The notes below the pieces were generated by a model. That model saw only the letters and a program-made list of their open reading frames with translations. It was not told where the DNA came from and ran no database searches. The position numbers were made by a program, and so were the translations under genes. From an uncultured Methanomassiliicoccus sp. (GTDB lineage Archaea; Thermoplasmatota; Thermoplasmata; Methanomassiliicoccales; Methanomassiliicoccaceae), in NCBI GenBank assembly GCA_905203995.1, contig CAJKXZ010000016.1, forward strand, positions 1-22,128: 22,128 bases of DNA, in the 5' to 3' direction. Position 1 is the stretch's first letter. Each line of letters begins with the position of its first letter. Positions 20,501 to 22,128 of this stretch are shown here, one piece after another.

Positions 20501-21900
20501 CCATCGGACAGTACTGGATGAAAGGTCTTTTCTGGGCCTCTACGCGCTCCTCGGCAAATACTACTTACTACTATGTTGGTTATACAGTTAACGACTATGG
20601 TGTAGGTGCAAAACTTGCTGATTTGACTTATCATCCCTATGATGTAAACAATCCCGATTCTAAATACAATCCCACGACCGATACCGTCTGTTTCACCATC
20701 GACATTGATGCCTGCCTTGATGACGCTCATATTCAAGCAGATAATTATTATATAGAATACAAATATCAAAATGTCTGGTACAAAATTGGTGAATCCAACT
20801 TAACGGATCCTAATTTTCCACACATCAGACTCTATGAAGAAAATGGCGATGTCTGGGAAGAATCAGACAATAAATTCACTGCCCGTGACGGTGAAGAACA
20901 TTCCACTTTCAATATCGCCATTGCCGGTTTGTCTTCCGTCTTGAATAATTCTATGGATTTCAGAATTGTTAGTAACAAAGTCACCGGTTATGAGGATATA
21001 ACTGAAGGTAACGATGCGGTACCCATCTATGCAACCAATCCCGCTCTGCCGGTAACGGCCTACAAAGATTCGGTCACTGAGTCGGCAGCGATTGTTTACC
21101 ACTACAACGTCGATGTGGAAGATGCGATCTCCTTTGAGGCCACCGTGTTGGGAGAAACGATCACCCTGCCGGAAGACTGCCCCTTTAACGCTCCTATTAA
21201 ATCCACTTTCATCGGCTGGTCTACTTCTGCTGACGGGGCTGAACTCGTGGAAACGATTACGGTTGATGAAATCTGTGAAGATATCTATGCAGTTTGGTCG
21301 TTCGACGGTACCTTCCCCTCAACGGATGCTATTCTCACCAGCATCAACAGCGGTGTACGCTGTCCCTTAGCTATCGTAGATTATGATGGCGACGGTGTGA
21401 TTGAAAAAGAAGTCTTTTCTGCATTGGCTGAGAGTGGTAAAGATCTTAAGGTGCTCTTCCGGAATGAAAACGGTACTCCGCAGCTGAGGTTACTTATCCA
21501 CAACATCGACAGTGCCTCATCACTTTCTTCGATGGACATTCCTACTGTGAGGGTAAATGACAGTCTGCCTACGGAACAACAGCTCCTTTCGAGCGGCACT
21601 GATAACATCGTCTGCATTCATCTGAGCAAGGAGTTCGTTACTACCTATGATCTTGATGTTAAGGTCTATACCAACCTGACACCAGGTTCAACCGCCGATG
21701 TTTACATCTTCAATGAATCTACTTCCGAACTGTGGAATGTGGCGGAAGATGCTGTCGTCGGTTTCAATGGGCAGATCTCTTTCACCTATAAAGCACCAGA
21801 AAAAGAACCAGTGGATAGTAACGGTGCTCTTGCCCTAATCAGCATCGTAATGGCACTGATCGTTGCGGCTTTCTTCTTCCGTAGTCTCTATCGGAAGTAA
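17563..21900 (+). CDS. Large FG-GAP surface protein with C-terminal membrane anchor, 1445 aa
   Basis: A signal sequence (MYSKKILSLFIVLMMIVVPSATLL) is followed by a very Asp/Asn/Tyr-rich ectodomain. FG-GAP, calcium-binding repeats stand at about residues 227 (DFDGDGNEEIAV), 284 (DVDGDGCDELLV) and 388 (DINHDGRREIVV), suggesting a beta-propeller. A Ser-Glu-Ser-Thr repeat tract occupies residues 326-350. Residues about 720-795 (GGFFNISAGAGY and following Ser/Thr-rich alternation) look like amphipathic beta-strands. An InlB/Listeria-Bacteroides repeat lies at about 1174-1246 (ending FIGWSTSADGAELVETITV...YAVWS), then an EF-hand-like DYDGDGVIEKEV near 1272, and a final membrane helix with a basic tail (RSLYRK). 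It is probably an adhesin-like or structural cell-surface protein. ATG 17563 gives the signal peptide; a TTG at 17527 is rejected. Confidence 0.88.
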   Translation: MYSKKILSLFIVLMMIVVPSATLLTSDTNNSAAEGIILSADDSQPQYTWEDFFIYDEESGTTMMNPAILSSIFGTAAVSGKPSEVSDPIPEEYNIAPLEIALWNGGDNSHYDIYEHQFYTDPDKPIPGKIYSTGNDGNTDSNHGISFAAALSKNSSYYTGITAARDWLCTLFYDNNSGHLKLNVLKTDGGYHQLDIDSLGISSGYTAYDVNLVSSLQSKNILNYAVGDFDGDGNEEIAVLHQSYIMFFGLNLGTGVLELLYYTNIFTDPNSLNYLYSPVSMYAGDVDGDGCDELLVCRGYYSDGTPGKNEYTMMGFIDINSGEFKSESTSESTSESTSESTSESASESASTPFYFALESEYCQWLRVTFDDPTSDATLESVMTSAVFADINHDGRREIVVGGYLWNNKDNSTGYNEDPSHAAGELYLAYAKYDIETHKIADSWNNLMLLMDDNGTAATWYGALSVDPYALSKSNDDIEGHNKYDTSIFLEDWNDNPLLLCRSLNWSNWTIPMNTVSLSGFQDGNFEEQIYFDLWFYGFDTLNQSFYVYKPINSINFPYLSSDNFDDNNVMCNAMCVGALASQDLSNYYDNHQDLLIHIGIDTAENTGLEQGGPDGRTIWYYTILCRDSRFMINSTDLSYPMSFPQYADIRDWGNGLYNVGKVAFGNFDDDSYSLTVLRHYFRYLDPVVNVFLSGVPCESDMAELLVAGTSSIGETSIINIQGSSSGSGTTFEGEGKVSLEASGIGGFFNISAGAGYWEEDNVTNTHTVELTSTFATSTDSVLLFTIPVDIYVYYIVDPDGKTSVTEVPIAGDPVYQAMEYERYVEFIDEYNTWLKGMYDTYKVEGYTPLETIGYEHVEGDISTYLRENTGTDLFDPIDVYYFGDGDGSSFEFELTIEDENETEHIDGSVQEVSLGFDLFEKGEKIGGHTTKADLGIVPSAEFHEGVVSLTIDSSGMGFSSKLNQGFREYLKDTSESYEESIGQYWMKGLFWASTRSSANTTYYYVGYTVNDYGVGAKLADLTYHPYDVNNPDSKYNPTTDTVCFTIDIDACLDDAHIQADNYYIEYKYQNVWYKIGESNLTDPNFPHIRLYEENGDVWEESDNKFTARDGEEHSTFNIAIAGLSSVLNNSMDFRIVSNKVTGYEDITEGNDAVPIYATNPALPVTAYKDSVTESAAIVYHYNVDVEDAISFEATVLGETITLPEDCPFNAPIKSTFIGWSTSADGAELVETITVDEICEDIYAVWSFDGTFPSTDAILTSINSGVRCPLAIVDYDGDGVIEKEVFSALAESGKDLKVLFRNENGTPQLRLLIHNIDSASSLSSMDIPTVRVNDSLPTEQQLLSSGTDNIVCIHLSKEFVTTYDLDVKVYTNLTPGSTADVYIFNESTSELWNVAEDAVVGFNGQISFTYKAPEKEPVDSNGALALISIVMALIVAAFFFRSLYRK
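18538..18609 (+). repeat. 12-bp tandem repeat coding for Ser-Glu-Ser-Thr
   Basis: Four exact copies of TCTGAATCCACC are followed by two variants with GCC and GCA in place of ACC. The unit is a multiple of three, so copy-number change lengthens or shortens the linker without a frameshift. Confidence 0.9.
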
Positions 21901-21910
21901 AGATCAAAAC

Positions 21911-21951
21911 ACTCATTAGAGCAATCTAATGAGTCTCTCTTCTCTTTTTTT
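21911..21951 (+). terminator. Hairpin terminator of the surface-protein gene
   Basis: ACTCATTAGA (21911-21920) and TCTAATGAGT (21925-21934) form a perfect 10-bp stem with a GCAA tetraloop, followed by a pyrimidine tract and seven T residues (21945-21951). Confidence 0.85.
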
Positions 21952-21973
21952 GATAACTCTTTTCTCGGCATGG

Positions 21974-22128
21974 AGATCAATTGGCAAGTTACCGACAAGT
22001 TAGCGCCAAGTTAAATTTTAGAAATCCTCAAAAGTCAGCCAGACTATCCAAAATGTCTCAAACTCACCTCAAGAATTATCCAAAAATAGATCAATTGGCA
22101 AGTTACCGACAAGTTAGCGCCAAGTTAA
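21974..22128. repeat. 41-bp direct repeat with internal 11-bp CAAGTTA iterons
   Basis: Identical 41-bp copies lie at 21974-22014 and 22088-22128 (period 114). Each contains CAAGTTA three times at 11-bp spacing: 21985, 21996 and 22007 in the first copy, 22099, 22110 and 22121 in the second. The second copy reaches the window edge, so both its length and the number of copies may be larger. A 9-bp TATCCAAAA is also repeated between them (22045 and 22077). Confidence 0.9.

Noticed and set aside
21974..22128. CRISPR array
   Set aside because: Only two repeat copies are visible, with a 73-bp gap and internal 11-bp iterons; repeat structure and spacing do not suit CRISPR, and no cas gene is nearby.

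Overview
The window looks like a chromosomal stretch of an archaeon, most likely a methanogen of the Methanomassiliicoccales type; that assignment is an inference. Many genes have an AT-rich TATA-like box centred about 22-31 bases before the start codon and no room for a leader (for example the genes at 7355 on the minus strand, 11710, 14387, 15688, 16524 and 17563). Both tRNA genes lack an encoded CCA. The surface protein at the right end combines FG-GAP repeats, an InlB-type repeat and a C-terminal membrane anchor. Other genes (469, 543, 3932, the 5.0-5.8 kb membrane genes) have strong Shine-Dalgarno sites, so both initiation modes are used.

Layout. 1-468 is AT-rich and apparently non-coding. 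469-1500 is a chain of four genes joined by ATGA overlaps: a 25-aa peptide, a C2H2 zinc-finger protein, an unknown Cys/His-containing protein and a 56-aa ribbon-helix-helix (RHH) protein. 1522-3320 is a MarR-MATE efflux operon behind a near-perfect 14-bp inverted repeat. A second RHH gene is at 3486-3728. A fused MsrA-MsrB methionine sulfoxide reductase follows (3932-4873). 4879-6490 is a minus-strand operon led by a Cro/C1-type regulator, followed by four small membrane proteins, one only 49 aa long.

6541-8299 is a loosely coding accessory stretch. It holds a broken Cys-rich frame, a third RHH gene of 57 aa, a divergent small coiled-coil-like protein whose start may not be AUG, tRNA-Val(UAC), and two related hairpin repeats differing by exactly one 11-bp unit. 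hypE (hydrogenase maturation) and an iron-sulfur flavoprotein are then divergently transcribed, followed by a convergent DUF5131-type radical-SAM-like protein. 11029-14039 holds a methyltransferase, a membrane-anchored binding protein and a FecCD-type permease for a metal-chelate or corrinoid ABC importer whose ATPase is not in the window. tRNA-Arg(UCG) follows.

14387-17162 carries a DUF4143-type AAA ATPase, a 248-aa protein that resembles the N-terminal, non-catalytic part of AAA-partnered subtilases, and a GNAT acetyltransferase that ends in TAG. 17563-21900 encodes a 1445-aa surface protein followed by a textbook hairpin terminator. The window ends in a 41-bp direct repeat, each copy containing three CAAGTTA units at 11-bp spacing.

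The most unusual points are these: the overlapping zinc-finger/RHH operon; the fact that all three RHH genes are followed, 6-7 nt after the stop codon, by a two-part hairpin without a T-run; the two sets of 11-bp phased repeats; and the ATPase/subtilase-like pair.
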